From Acridotheres tristis (Eukaryota > Chordata > Aves > Passeriformes > Sturnidae), in NCBI GenBank assembly GCA_037013685.1, contig CM072887.1, forward strand, positions 50,209,154 through 50,273,153: a stretch of DNA of 64,000 nucleotides, written 5' to 3'. Both the position numbers and the translations under genes were made by a program. Positions 34,634-46,992 of this stretch are shown one piece after another. Below the pieces are notes generated by a model. It saw only the letters and a program-made list of their open reading frames with translations, had not been told where the DNA came from and searched no databases. Positions within the stretch are counted from its first letter, which is position 1. Each line of letters starts with the position of its first letter.

Positions 34634-37600
34634 GTAAGATTTTCAAGAATATGTCTTTCCACTAGGCATTGCACTAAGTCCCGCTTAATTTCTCAGGTCA
34701 CACTTGACCATCATATTTTTGGCTGCTCCCCAGCCACTAGTACAGCCTACCCACTAGGGAGGTAAAACTACACAACATTCAATCTGGTCCTAAAATTTTA
34801 AAAGTTTCATTCTTAATAGCTTTACTAAAAGAAGGATTGTAGGAATACGGACATTTTGAAAGGGGTCTCTTTAGGGAGAATAAAAAAAATGAGAATCTAT
34901 TGTTGTTGAGATCTGTTTTGGCATTAAATTTTTATCATCAAAATTTCACTTACAGTGGGGAGAGGGTTTATCCCCCTCAGTTTATTGTGGCAGCAGTGTC
35001 AAAACCCAAACCTATGCAGAGATTGAAATAATGTCTTAAGAAGGGCGAGAGAAAGAAATGTTAAGAAAATTATGTGTTTTCAGTTACATTTATTGTTTGC
35101 AACTATCATTTATATGCTAAATGTTCTCCGAGGTAATTACTATCCTTGCCTGGCTAACCTGTGGACTATGCAATAAGTGTAATTTATTAGGTATCCTTCA
35201 TATCTTTAATAGTCCAAACCATCAAAGAGGTGCTATTTTGTCTGTTCCTTTAATTGCTTTTTAAGTCATTGTATTTCACTGGAAAATACATGTGAGACTT
35301 TCTCCCGTGAACAGTCTGTGTGAGACACGGTTAAAACTCAACTAAAATTCAAGGCCATTTGTTCCAGTAACTTGTATCTTGTACGTTTAGCACTGGATGT
35401 TGTCAGTTCATTCCCCTATCCAAAAGCTGTTGTGTGCCACTGTAAGATGATGAGTCTGGCTGAGTTGTAGGGAGTGTGTTTGTGTTTGGGTGTAAATTGT
35501 GCATCTTTCTTTTGTGTGTGAATCAATGTAAAGCAGTTTTCTTTACAAGAGAGCTTCTCTACTCCACACATGCCCATGCCACGGAGCTGGACCTGCTGGC
35601 AGAGCTGTGAGATGTCAGGGGAGCCCCAGTGCCAGGGGCAGGCCAGCAGCTGAAGCAGGGTGCAGTGCCCAAGTTAATAAGCCTGGTGCTGGGTTAGAGG
35701 TCCTGCGTAGCTCATTTGTGACTCCCTGTGTGTGACTAATGCAGCCATTATTTTCACACCACAGTGCACACCACGGTACCTCCAACATCTAAGCCTGGAC
35801 AGCACTAACTGGCATATTGATATATATTTAGAGGTTTACTTGCAAAGACTGCACGGGTGGGGAGGGGGGAATGGTAGAGCCATTGGAGCAGTCTTCTCCA
35901 TTTTGGAGCAGTGTGGATTTTAGGAACTGCACACGTAGAGGTGGGTAGAAGCCTGCCCATGACACAGGTTTAATAATGATTTAAGAAACAGTGTGCTCTA
36001 GTCAGCCCCTTGGAGCCTCCAGTGCCTGGTAGGGCTGGTTTATAAAAAAGATTTGAGACTAGAATGTTTATTAAATAGTTAATTAACTGAAATGTTATTA
36101 GAGAGCAATGAATATCTGCAACTAAACTTTTAGTTTCCACTCCTGTCACCCTTTGTGGTATGGGAGATGCAAAGGATAAGGAGCCATGCAAGTTTTGTCA
36201 GTAAGACTAGCTGTGACTTTTAAATATATTGTCTACACCCTAAGGGAAGCCTATAAAAACTTGAACGTGAAATCATTACACTGTTTTGTCATGCCCAAAT
36301 GACAATAACAACCATGAAACCTTTTCTGTGAAATGCCTTTACTTAGGCTAACTCGATTTGCAATGATTTAAATACTGAAACAAATTCCCTCTATTTCCAT
36401 CTTGCATTTAAACAAAATGACAGCATATTGGCACCATCACTGCCTCATCTTACTATAAAACAGCAGAAATGAGCAATCTGTCAAGTTCCTTATCTGTGCT
36501 CTTTTTAGTCTTGTACAGTGTGTGCATATTCAGAAGAAAAAAAACCGTAAATACTGCTGTGCTCCCTCCCTATGTGGCTGTTTTTAATATCCTTGTTATA
36601 GTTAAAGCTCTAGAAACCTGGAAAAGCTTCATTGGTATGGATAAGTGGTCTTACCGGTGAGGAAAAACCTGGGAAAGTAAAGCAGTGATGGTGATGCTCA
36701 TTCAGCACTCCTGGGAATGAATAGGTATCATATATTTGGCTGGAGCTTCTTCCAAGAATAAATGGCTGTTTAAAACTTGATTCACATCAGCACAGGACAC
36801 AAGGCATCTCTTCTAGGGGGTGACCACTGGCCATCCTTGCAAATAAAGGAAAAGGCTCTTCTCTCTAAATATTCTTGTTGTTTTCAATAGAGAATATTCA
36901 GGAAGTAATAAGCTAATTCAGTCTGCCACGAATCTGGTCAAGTAAGAATATATGACTCAGTCAAAAAACTCACTTGGAAATTGAATTTGAATTTAGATTT
37001 ATCTAGGCTGTTTAGATTTACTAAATTACTTAGGCTGATTTAGATACAGATGAGTCAAAGACAACTTGCTCAGCATTCAGAATCATATAAACCATATGTA
37101 TTGATGGATTGCTTCTATTAAGAAATGGATTCCGGTTTTTGTTGTTCATGATGATATTTGCATATGATACAGTGCTTTAAAAAAAAAAAGATGCAATACT
37201 GAATTTTGCATGTAAATATACCCATAATATCTACGTAAAATTAACTGAGGAATCTTATATGAAGTAGTCTATTACATCTACAGTAATAATCTCTTCTATT
37301 GCCTTTGTTGAGATATTCACAATGTGACTTTAAGGTGGCAAATAAATAATGAGAATGAAGCCTCAGGTAGAGGCTTCATGCTTTTCAGGTAGAAAAAAAT
37401 GCCCTGTCTTATTTTTAATTTTATTAACGTCCAAGAGAGATGAAGAACAACATGCATAATGTTGTCAGGGTGGTTATTGTTATTGAATTCAAATGGAAAG
37501 TACAAAACAGAAGCAGACTGTGTGTGTACTAGTGCCAGAATGTAGGTAAGTATGTTAGAAAGATGTACAGACAGCAAAGGGTGAAAATTAAAGAAATTTT

Positions 37601-38337
37601 GTAATTGATTTTAGCATTTCTTTACAATGGGGGATCTTCTAAAATATATTAGAAGTAATTACATCATAATGTCCAAATCTTTGATTTTTCTGCTTATTAT
37701 TCATTCTCTGATAATTGGAGAGTATGATTCTTAACATATTACTTTGTCTGGCTTGTATGTGATGCACAGCCCTTCTCGCTGCATGTAAAACCTTCAAAGA
37801 AGCTTAGTTCATGTAATTGTGCTAAATAGAGTTATGCTGTTGTAGACAGCTACGTGGTACATGCCATGGAGAAGTGGGAGAAGAGAGTCTTTAGTTCCAG
37901 GAAACCATAGGGGGCTGCAAGAAGTTAATTGAATAAACCTACTGATAGAAAACACAGTGTTTACGACTCGTGGCAAGAAGAGATAGAACAATTTGTATGT
38001 TCTGGTGTCGCATTGGGGCACAGGAAGATACCAAAGATTCAGACTAACATCTGAAAATATTGGATTATAAATTGGGCATTCAAGGCTCTAACTGAGGAAC
38101 AAAACTTTATTCAATTACACACTGCATTAATATGCAATGGCTATTGCTGCAAAGGTCTTGCTTGAAATCAAGATGTAACAGAGGGCAGTATGGAACATAG
38201 AGATGGAAGATAAAAACAGCATGAAACTACAAATCCTGTAAAAAACAACATTTAAAGATGGAACTTACAGAACAAAATTCTGTAACACAGCTGGTTTGGT
38301 TCTACCAGCATATCTCAAAAAGTTGTTACCTATTGCA

Positions 38338-38433
38338 ATCTTTTATCCTTTCTTTTCCCTCTCCTCTCTCTTCCCCTTATTTCCTGTTCCATTCTTTCCC
38401 TTTATCCCTCTGCCATTCCCCTTCCCTTTCCAC
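38338..38433 (+). repeat. Irregular polypyrimidine tract
   Basis: About 95 bp dominated by C and T on the plus strand without a fixed unit, for example TTTTCCCTCTCCTCTCTCTT. It is low-complexity sequence and generates spurious frames rich in F, S, L and P. Confidence 0.85.
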
Positions 38434-39062
38434 ATATCTGTTCAGTTTTTAAAAGACTTGAAAATTTGTTGGCTCCATTTCTCTTTGCAAGAAAGAAATT
38501 TTTTTTCTTTATGTCAAAATGCTCTCTTTTCTCTTCTTTTGTGACTTTACATTATGTAAGACCCTCAGAAGTGTTGTGGGTCCTGACAATCCATGGAAAA
38601 ATATGTGGAAATAATTTGCACATAGGCTGATGTTCAGTATCAGTCCTGTGTTTTACCAAATGGCTCCCCTGCTCATGCCACTTCTAGTGGAACAGCTGCA
38701 AAGACACTAACTGTAGTGTCAAGCATAATATTCAATGTACGAAAACTGTAAAAGAAAAGGCAGAAAACTATAAAGTGACAAAGCATTAAGCTAATCTTGC
38801 AAAGATGCAGTATGCTTTCCAAATTCTTGGGAGGCGCAGAGAAAGCTTTATTAATGGTTCATCATCTTGCCAACACTGCCTACGTTTCTCATATGCAAAC
38901 ATTACTGTTTGGGGAGGGAGTGGGTGGGATTTTCCATACATCAGATTGTAGCCATGAAAATGACAGTATTTTTCCAGAGTAATTGAAGCATTACCAAGCA
39001 AGACAATGATTGATGATGTCTTTAACAGTCTAAGAATACTGACTGCTTTTCTTACAAATAAG

Positions 39063-39115
39063 TTACATATATATGAAGAAAAAGAGGATGTTACATGATG
39101 AAGAAAAAGAGGGTG
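39063..39115 (+). repeat. Tandem duplication, unit about 26 bp
   Basis: Two adjacent copies start TTACAT and share the core GATGAAGAAAAAGAG or ATGAAGAAAAAGAG. They differ by a TA-rich insertion in the first copy and a few substitutions. The short unit and high similarity point to local slippage. Confidence 0.85.
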
Positions 39116-39867
39116 GGAAAATAATTATAGCACTCTTAAAATGCTGCTCAATGTATTCAGTTGATTTTATTCATTATCATTTTCACAAACCACTTGTTCA
39201 ATTTCCATTTTTTGTTTTCAAATCATTATACCACTGCCAGTAAGCAAAATTGCTGCTTTGTAATGTATGTAACATAATTGACTGCGTACATTAATGTTTG
39301 TTGCAGAGGCACTTAAGTTTTTAAGCATTCTGAGAGTTACAAAGATGTTGCTAAAGTTGGCAACAACAAACTGATTTTCTGTCAATACAATAAAAAGTAT
39401 ATTGCCTGTATTTCCCGTGTCTATCAGCTCCAGACAGCACAGACATGCACATAAGGTGATGTATAGCAGAGACTATGCAAAAAGCAATTCACGATTTTGA
39501 CTAATTTACAATCTGAATACTAGAAGTAGAAAAAAAAAATGGTATGTGGCTTTTGTGCTTTCTCTGACACAGGGTTAAATTTCCTTGGCAGAAAGGAGAA
39601 TTTTAGGGAGGAGAGAGTAAGTGTGGGATAGATTAATTTGTTTTCTCAGACCTAGTAATGCCATACCACTTGGCAAATGATTTTTTTTTTTTCCAAATAT
39701 ATGTTGCATAACAAATGTTACAATAATCCTTTCTTACATGGGTGACTAGGAAATAAAGGCCAAAAGATTGGGTTTTTCAAGGAATATTTTTTAAAATGTG
39801 TGAACTTAGTGCATATGTTACCCTTCCAAGCTGCAAAAATATTTTATGGAGAAACTACTGAGATTGT

Positions 39868-40986
39868 CTCTGGGATCACAGAATCACAGAATAATTAAGG
39901 ATGGAAATGATCTCTGAAAGTCATCAGGTCTAATCCGCCTGCTCAAGTAGGGTCATCTAGAACTGACTGCTCAGAACTATGTCCAGATGGCTTTTGAATA
40001 TTGCCAAAGAGGGAGTCCCTACAATCTCTCTGAGCAGCCTGTGCCAGTGCTTGGTCAACCTCACAGCAAAAAAAGTGTTTCCTGGTACTTTGAGAGGACA
40101 TTCTGTCTACCTAATTGTGCCCATCATCTCTGGTCCTGTCAGTGGGCACCACTGAAAAGATCTATCTTCACACCCTCACCCTCACTTCAGACATTTGTAG
40201 ATACTGATAAGAGCCCCTTGAACCTGCTCCTCTCCAGGCTGAACAGGCACAGCTTTCAGCCTCTCTTTGTGTGAGAGCCTACAATCATTTCTGTGGCCCT
40301 TTACTGGATCCTCCTCAATGTATCTATGCCCCTTAATCTAAGAAGCCCAGAACTGAGCAGAGCACTAGAGGTATGGCCTTACCAGTGTTGACTAGAGGCA
40401 AAGGATTACCTTCCTCAAGAATCTGGCGGAGCTCTTTATGTGGGTCAGATTCCATTAGTCTTTTTTGTGACACACTGTTGATTCATATTCAATTTGGTGT
40501 CCAGCAGGACCTCCAGGTCCTTCTCCACAGAGCTGTTTTCCAGCTGGACAGACCTCAGCAGCCTTCCAGCTGCACAGCCTCAGGATTTTCTTTCTCAGTG
40601 CAGACTTTGCACATCCACTTGTTGGATTTCACAAGGTACCTATCAACCTGTTTTCCAGCCTGTCAAGATTCCTCTGGATGACAGCACAACCCTCTGCTGT
40701 ATCAGCCACTCTTCATAACTTGGTGTAATCAGGAAACTCTCTACCCAATCATTAGATCATTTATGAATGTGTTAAACATGATTTAACCCAGTACTGATCC
40801 CTGGGGTACATTAGTCACTGGTCTCCAACTAGGCTTCATGCCACTGATTGTTACCATCTAGATCCAGCCAGTTTTCAATCCACCTCATTTGATTCTTTCA
40901 GACTGTGTAGCACCTCTATGAACACCTTATGGGAGACAGTGTCAAAAGCCTAACTGAAGTCCAAGATAAATGGTTAAACTGCATCC
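39868..40986 (-). mobile_element. CR1 LINE, longest copy, decayed RT end
   Basis: About 1.1 kb of CR1 in minus orientation. The 3' tail at 39868 reads ATCACAGAATCACAGAATAA on the plus strand. CCTGCTCCTCTCCAGGCTGA and TCCAGCAGGACCTCCAGGTC follow as CR1 landmarks. The far part derives from the second open frame: at about 40797-40815 the minus strand encodes NVPQGSVLG, a reverse-transcriptase motif, followed by an in-frame stop, and then FNTFINDL. Stops and frameshifts make it inactive. It is non-autonomous debris. Confidence 0.95.
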
Positions 40987-43418
40987 TGGAAGATATTACC
41001 TTGATTAGTGGCAGTTTAAGAAGTGAAGATTCAGCTGTGACATTGATGGAGAGGAGCTGTGCAGCCACTATCCTTTTCACCACAGAGGAGAATGGCCAGT
41101 CAGCTGGGCAATGAGCAAGGAGCAGTTGTGATGTGGCAGAGTGTGCCCAGGTAGTCCATTCCAGAAAAATACTTCTGTCTACTGCTCCAGACTTCTGATG
41201 TGGGAGCTATTGATTGTATATCTTTTTGGCAGCCAGTGTAGTAGTGCCTGAGTAACATTAGTACTGATTTACAGGACCATAAAAGCAGAATAAAAGCAAT
41301 CCCCAAAATGGTCGTTATGAAGAGACAGATCCTAAAACCAAATTCTTCTTCTCACCTTTGGCACTTCATCATCCCTTTAAAACTATTGCAAGTTAATTTC
41401 TGATTCCTTTCCTTCTCATTTCCCTCCCCTGTTCTTTGTGCTGTTCTTCTCGCTATTATCTATTTATTAACTTTTCCTCTTTTTACTTCTCCATTGGTCC
41501 ATTGTAGCCATGGTATCCATTTCACCTTTATGTAGAGCTCTCCACCGCATTAAGGCAAGGTTGTTTTTTTTCCAGCATCTGCATCAATATAAAAGCCATT
41601 CCTTTTGAGTCAGTAGAGTGACAGTACTGTGCAACAGATACAATTGGGAGAATCAGAGATTCTAACATTTAAAATGCATCTGTGATAAACTTTAGCCTTT
41701 GAATATTGATTTAGAAAGGCTAATAGGATTGACAAGATTAAGACACCAGGGCTGTCAGAATGGCATTAGGATTATTCATTAAAAAAGAAAAGCGTTGAGC
41801 AGACAGCTGAAAACCATCAAATCGACAATTCTTTTATCAATCATACATATGCTAAATTCTCATTTTTCTGCTCTTAGTGTGTGCTTCCTGTATCTCAGTG
41901 GCCAGGAGATGGGTAAATACTTTCAGGCATAGGGTATTGCTGCTCTGAGGTTGCCAGAATAATTCTATCTCTCTTCCAACTTTCTTTTGCAGTTTGTCAC
42001 TGCAATGATACAGTGTTTAGTACGCACTGGAAGAGTAGTTTTATTATTTTGTGTCTTTCTGCTTTATGTTTAACACCACAAATAAGCCCTCAAATTGTCT
42101 GCAATTAGAACTGCGTGAAGAACAGTGTGTTTCTTTCTGATCAAAGTGGGGATAAAATCTGAATCTCCCACATTATTTTCTTCAGCCCGCTTAAAAATAT
42201 CTTTTGTTTAGTATTGGAGTTGCTAAACTCTCCTTGATTTAATGTTCAAAGGTCCACATATATTGAATTTAAAAAATGCTTTGAAGAAAAAAGCTCACTG
42301 GATTTTTTTTTGTCATGACTAGGACAAGTTCTGGAAGATGATAATTCAGTGAGAAATCAGTCTGAGAATCAATTATACCATCCATGACTGAAGCATTTTC
42401 CAGTGTTTCAGGCGCCTTTTAGAAAGGAAACTCATCTCATTCATGCACACTCCTTATGCCACACTTATATTTGACCTAAGACTTTTTAAGAAACTTAGCA
42501 TGTGCATCACAATCAAGGAAAGTGCTGTCTGTAGTGAGGTTTTCGCTGACTTCATATTCTCAACATAAAATAAACAAGAAATAAATAACCCCCTCAAAAC
42601 TGATTAAAAATGCATGTTTTCTGTCTTATCACTAACATGACAAAATTGAAACTTCCCATAAGCCTGCCAATTGTTTTCCTTTGTTCCTTAAAGTAAAGCT
42701 TGAAGTCCAGTTGCTGAAACAAAGAACTATGGTTACAGAAATACATGAACAGACAGTTCTAAGAAATTATCTCTAGCTGGTTTGTGCCAGCCATCTTAAC
42801 TACATGTTTTATGCTACAGGCCCAGCTTCTGTACTTGACCATTGCACAGGTGGAAATATATACTTGAGGGACACTGAACAGTAAATTTCCCCAATGCAAC
42901 ACAGTTACAGAAACATCTGTGCAGAACAACTTCGATCCAATTCACTATGAAAACATACATCGCTCATGATGGTCTAGTAACTGCAGATTTCCCTGCACTG
43001 CAAAGCCAGAAAAAATGGGGAAATTGCTTCAAGACACACCAATAGTTTTCGTTCTGGCACCTGTACATATCAGCCATTGTTCCTTGCCTGTTAGGATATA
43101 ATTCAATTTAGTGATAGAAAGGAGACAAATACATTTTACATGCATTAATGAAATCACACAGCTTGTAAACACAAGAATGAAAAGCATATGAAGAAAAAAC
43201 TTGAATAAACTAGACACATGAACCAGTTTAAAACCAGGTAAAATAAAAATCACTTTATGCCCCTTCTTGGCTCTTGATACAAGAATCAGTTGGAGTTTGT
43301 TTGGAAAGTTTTGATAATTTACCATTCCTGCACTTTGTACAAATTGCTTCAGGCTGGGTAGACAGCCAGAATGCCAGTATTTAATGAAAAATATTATTTT
43401 AGTTGAAAAACTGTAAGG

Positions 43419-43448
43419 TTTTTTGTTTTGTTTTGTTTGTTTGTTTTA
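43419..43448 (+). repeat. (TTTTG)n short microsatellite
   Basis: Three to four TTTTG units are followed by TTTG units. Similar runs occur at 20860-20881 and 52156-52173. Confidence 0.9.
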
Positions 43449-44459
43449 TGATTCCTATCTATCACTTTTGGTCTCTTAGAAACTTCTCAATCTGTAGTTG
43501 CAGCCAACTCTACCAGTTTAAACCAAATTTGACAGAGAGATTTTAGGACCTTTCTGTCAGTGATCTCTCTCACTTCCATTGGAATATGTGACTTAGTAGG
43601 CAGGAGAGCTCCTACAATGACCCTTCTAAAGGAAATTCTGCCACATGGGTTAATACCTTCTTAGTTACCTGAGCATACACAACTGCAAGAGACTCAATAA
43701 GTACCCAATCTGTGGAAAATCTTATTACAGGGCACTAATTAGTTACTAGAAGATCAAGACATGAAAATAATACCAGGTTTCATTAGTTTTCCAACTTTTG
43801 AATTCTTAGTTAAGAAATATCAGGGCTAGTTTCATAAATACAAACTTTTACATTACGTAAAGATTCAGCTGAAGACACAGTAGCTGAACACATAATCAGT
43901 TTAATTTTCTGTGGCAGGTAAAGAAAGCACAGCCGTTGTAGGCTCTGGGCATTTCTTTTCTTCAAGCTTTATTTGTAAATTACATAAACACAGGGGCAGG
44001 TATAAACAAAATGATGGCCCTGAAGGGTGATTTTGATATATTGTTCCATGGATCAACACGTTTATTAATAGCGCTGCTCTGGAAGATATGGAATAGGTGT
44101 TGACAGTCACTAAATGTATGAAATTGCTTTTCTATCTACCTATTAATCTCTCAGTCTGTCAAAGTGAATAGAAGCTTAACTGGCCTTCCTATTAAGTAAG
44201 GGTTTTGAAAGTTTTAGATTTCTCTGTCAGAGAGGTTTTTTTACTCTGCTTTCATCCCTTCCTCTTCCAAAAGTAGCATCACTGCCTACAGGAGAAAACT
44301 TAGTTTTCTTTATGTAGACACACTGCAGGCTGTTGGTGTTCAGAAGGAAATAGGCAAAGCTGGCACCTTCAGTTGTCATTAAATCTTACTTACAGGAAAA
44401 GATGAAAATCAACCAGTGACTCTAACATGCAATAAGCAAGACAACCCTGTAGAATAACT

Positions 44460-45120
44460 CTTGTTAGAAGTGAGCTGCAAGTATTATATCTTACTGCTTA
44501 ATTTATTCACTTTCTTATAACTATTATATTAGCAAACCGACCATTTTAAATTATCCCCCATATTAATTTTGGAAAACTAGAGCATGAGAGAGGTGGATTA
44601 TTATATTCCTAATTAAAACACAAATACAGCAATTACAGTTTATGTGCCATTATCCTGAATCTACACAGGATGACGTTAAACAGCAAAACAGCCATTAATT
44701 TTACTGTTCAAAGAAATGCTCATAATCTTTTAGAAATGTCATATAAAATATTCATTTTGAAATGCCCTACGGTGATTTCTGAATTTATTTAAAGTGGGCT
44801 GTTGATAGCTCTTTTATAAATAAGCAATTACAGTACACTAAATATATCATGGCCCATCACATTATACATTCTATAATTTCATGGATGAAAAGCCTACAGC
44901 TGATCTGCATAAATGTGGTATGTCTCGCAGCAGGTGAAGAGTTTGATTACACAGGATAATCAGTGTTATTATTTATAGTAACAATTTATACCTGTTATTT
45001 ATTAAAATCCAGCAAATCAGATATTGGTTTATTTAAGGAAGTCACTGTATTATAGGCTGAACTAGGCATAAGAATATTAAACACATGTAAAATGTACTTT
45101 TACATTAGTAGTTTGAAATC
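44460..45120. promoter_or_regulatory. Possible conserved non-coding element
   Basis: The segment is even in composition, AT-rich, free of repeats and dense in homeodomain-type cores (ATTA or TAAT), for example in CAGCCATTAATTTTACTG and CTAATTAAAACACAAATA. This texture is typical of developmental enhancers in vertebrate gene deserts. The call is inference from appearance only. No target gene can be named. Confidence 0.3.
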
Positions 45121-46931
45121 AGCCAAGGTCAGCAGGGAATGAGTTGTTAGTATTTGGTAGCAATGGAGAAAGCTGTGTTGGGCTAGCAGCTGGGGTCTGT
45201 CCACATTCCCTCTGGACAAGTATCATCACTGCAAACATCATTGCCCCACTGGCAATATCAGAGATCCTTGCAAATATGGTATCTGAAGAAACCAAGGGTT
45301 AATTAACTGCAGAAAGGTTGAAACAATCTGTGAAACAGGTGATTTTTTAGACCTGACATGAATGATTTTCATGAGGGTTGCCCTGCACAAATTACCATAC
45401 TGCAACTTACGGTGTTCATATTCCTTGGTCATCTAGGAGACCTAACCTTTTAAAAAAAATTTAAAATTAATTATAAAAGGATAGTCTTGTGGACTGAGTG
45501 TAGCTGTAGGATCTGAGAAATTGCACACACTCAATTTGTCTGTTGGTATCTTGCCTGTTTGCCACCTTGTCTGAGTAGTATTATACTTGCCCCTTCTTGC
45601 TCATCCACTCATTCAAGCTGCAGCAAGAGCCATCATGATGGGCACAGCAGAAGGGGAGAGGAGCCCACCAAGGATCCTCTCCACCTCTCCCATCCTGCTC
45701 TGTGCAGGTGCTGCCAAGCCCTGCTGAAGGGGAAAGCAGAGGTGAGGCTGAGGCAGCACTAAGCCATGGCTCCAGAGAAAATGGCAGTGCTGTAGTTGCT
45801 GCTCTGTGAGCTCGGTGGAGCTCAGCTTCGGTCCAGGAGGACTTTGCCTGGACATCTTTGAGACTACTGAGACAGAGGGGCAGAGGTCTGGGAACCATTC
45901 GCTCTTTGAAGAAGGGAGCAATGTCTCCAGGGAAAATTAAGACATGTAAATGGCAACTGGTAGGATGACAGTTAGTTTAAAAGAGCAGAAATACCTGTTG
46001 AAAGTCCAGACTGCCTGGAAAATCACCTTGAAAATACCAGCATTTTGGTGGTAGTAGTATGGCAGATCACAAAGTACTCCCAGTGTATGTTTCTGAACTA
46101 AACATTTGAGTTTACAGCAGTGAAAATTATCTCCACACAACAATTCTATTCAAATTTTATGTGTATATATTTAATTTTTAAAAAGATGTCACACTGTGCT
46201 GAAATGACAGAGTATATATATCTAGAAACAGATCCACTTCAGCTCTTCTCTTTGAAAAAGAACAGAAGAACCAAACTACATAGAACAAAACTTCTATGCA
46301 ATTTAAATTGTAAGATATTCCTTGGAAAATTCTGCAGGTTCTCATAATAAATTGGAATAGGACTGTAATTACTGTAGCCAAGAGACAGAGATTTAAAATA
46401 TTTGGCTTACCTATCCCCTTAATTTCAAAGTACAGAAAAACCTGAGAAGAAATAGGTATAATATTTCGATGCAATAGCAATATGGTCTAATTAAAATCTA
46501 GTGCAAATAGAAAAAAATGCAACTGCATGTGAATTTCTCACCTCTTGTGAGTACTGGTGTTGTGTCCCAAATGTAGACTATAGAATATATGGAAGATGCT
46601 CACAAGTATTGAGATTAGGACTAAATATTTAAGAATTTGAAGTGAAAGTAGAACCCTGACATTATTGGGAAAATCAAAGTTAACATGGTTATTAATAAAA
46701 TAAATATAAATGCCTTAATATATAGATAAATAATTTGTGCTGAAAAATCTAATATCTAGAAGTATGCAAAATGAAAATAATAAAACAGAATAATCTTAAC
46801 ATTAAACAATGATACTTCTCTTTTCTGCATATGAATATTCCTGTATTAGACTTATTGCATTTGTGGGTTATATGCATGATATATACTGTATATACTAAAC
46901 TATACTACTACAGATGGAAACACCTAAAAAC

Positions 46932-46992
46932 TTCTATTCTATTCTATTCTATTCTATTCTATTCTATTCTATTCTATTCTATTCTATTCTAT
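46932..46992 (+). repeat. (ATTCT)n pentanucleotide microsatellite
   Basis: Eleven full uninterrupted ATTCT units at 46936-46990 plus partial units at each end. The reverse strand is (AGAAT)n. The tract creates a spurious ILFYSILFYS-type frame. Confidence 0.98.

Larger units (their letters stand above)
34634..39867. other. Unique non-coding DNA
   Basis: No gene or repeat family was recognised. A short GC-rich stretch lies at 35570-35680. Other items are a perfect 10-bp stem with a 5-nt loop at 37355-37379, a C/T-rich tract at 38338-38433 and a tandem duplication of about 26 bp at 39063-39115. Confidence 0.5.
40987..46931. other. Mostly unique AT-rich non-coding DNA
   Basis: No gene was recognised. 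There is a (TTTTG)n run at 43419-43448. A long, even, AT-rich segment at 44460-45120 is listed as a possible conserved non-coding element. A GC-richer patch at 45580-45910 carries several overlapping frames of about 100 codons on the minus strand without recognised domains. Confidence 0.5.

Noticed and set aside
34264..34637. Frames rich in F, L and S across the (TTTC)n tract
   Set aside because: They are repeat-driven. Only the 73 nt after the repeat are considered, as a weak exon candidate.
45555..45575. TTGCCACCTTGTCTG resembling a CTCF core
   Set aside because: Only the first part fits the consensus and the flanks do not, so it is likely chance.
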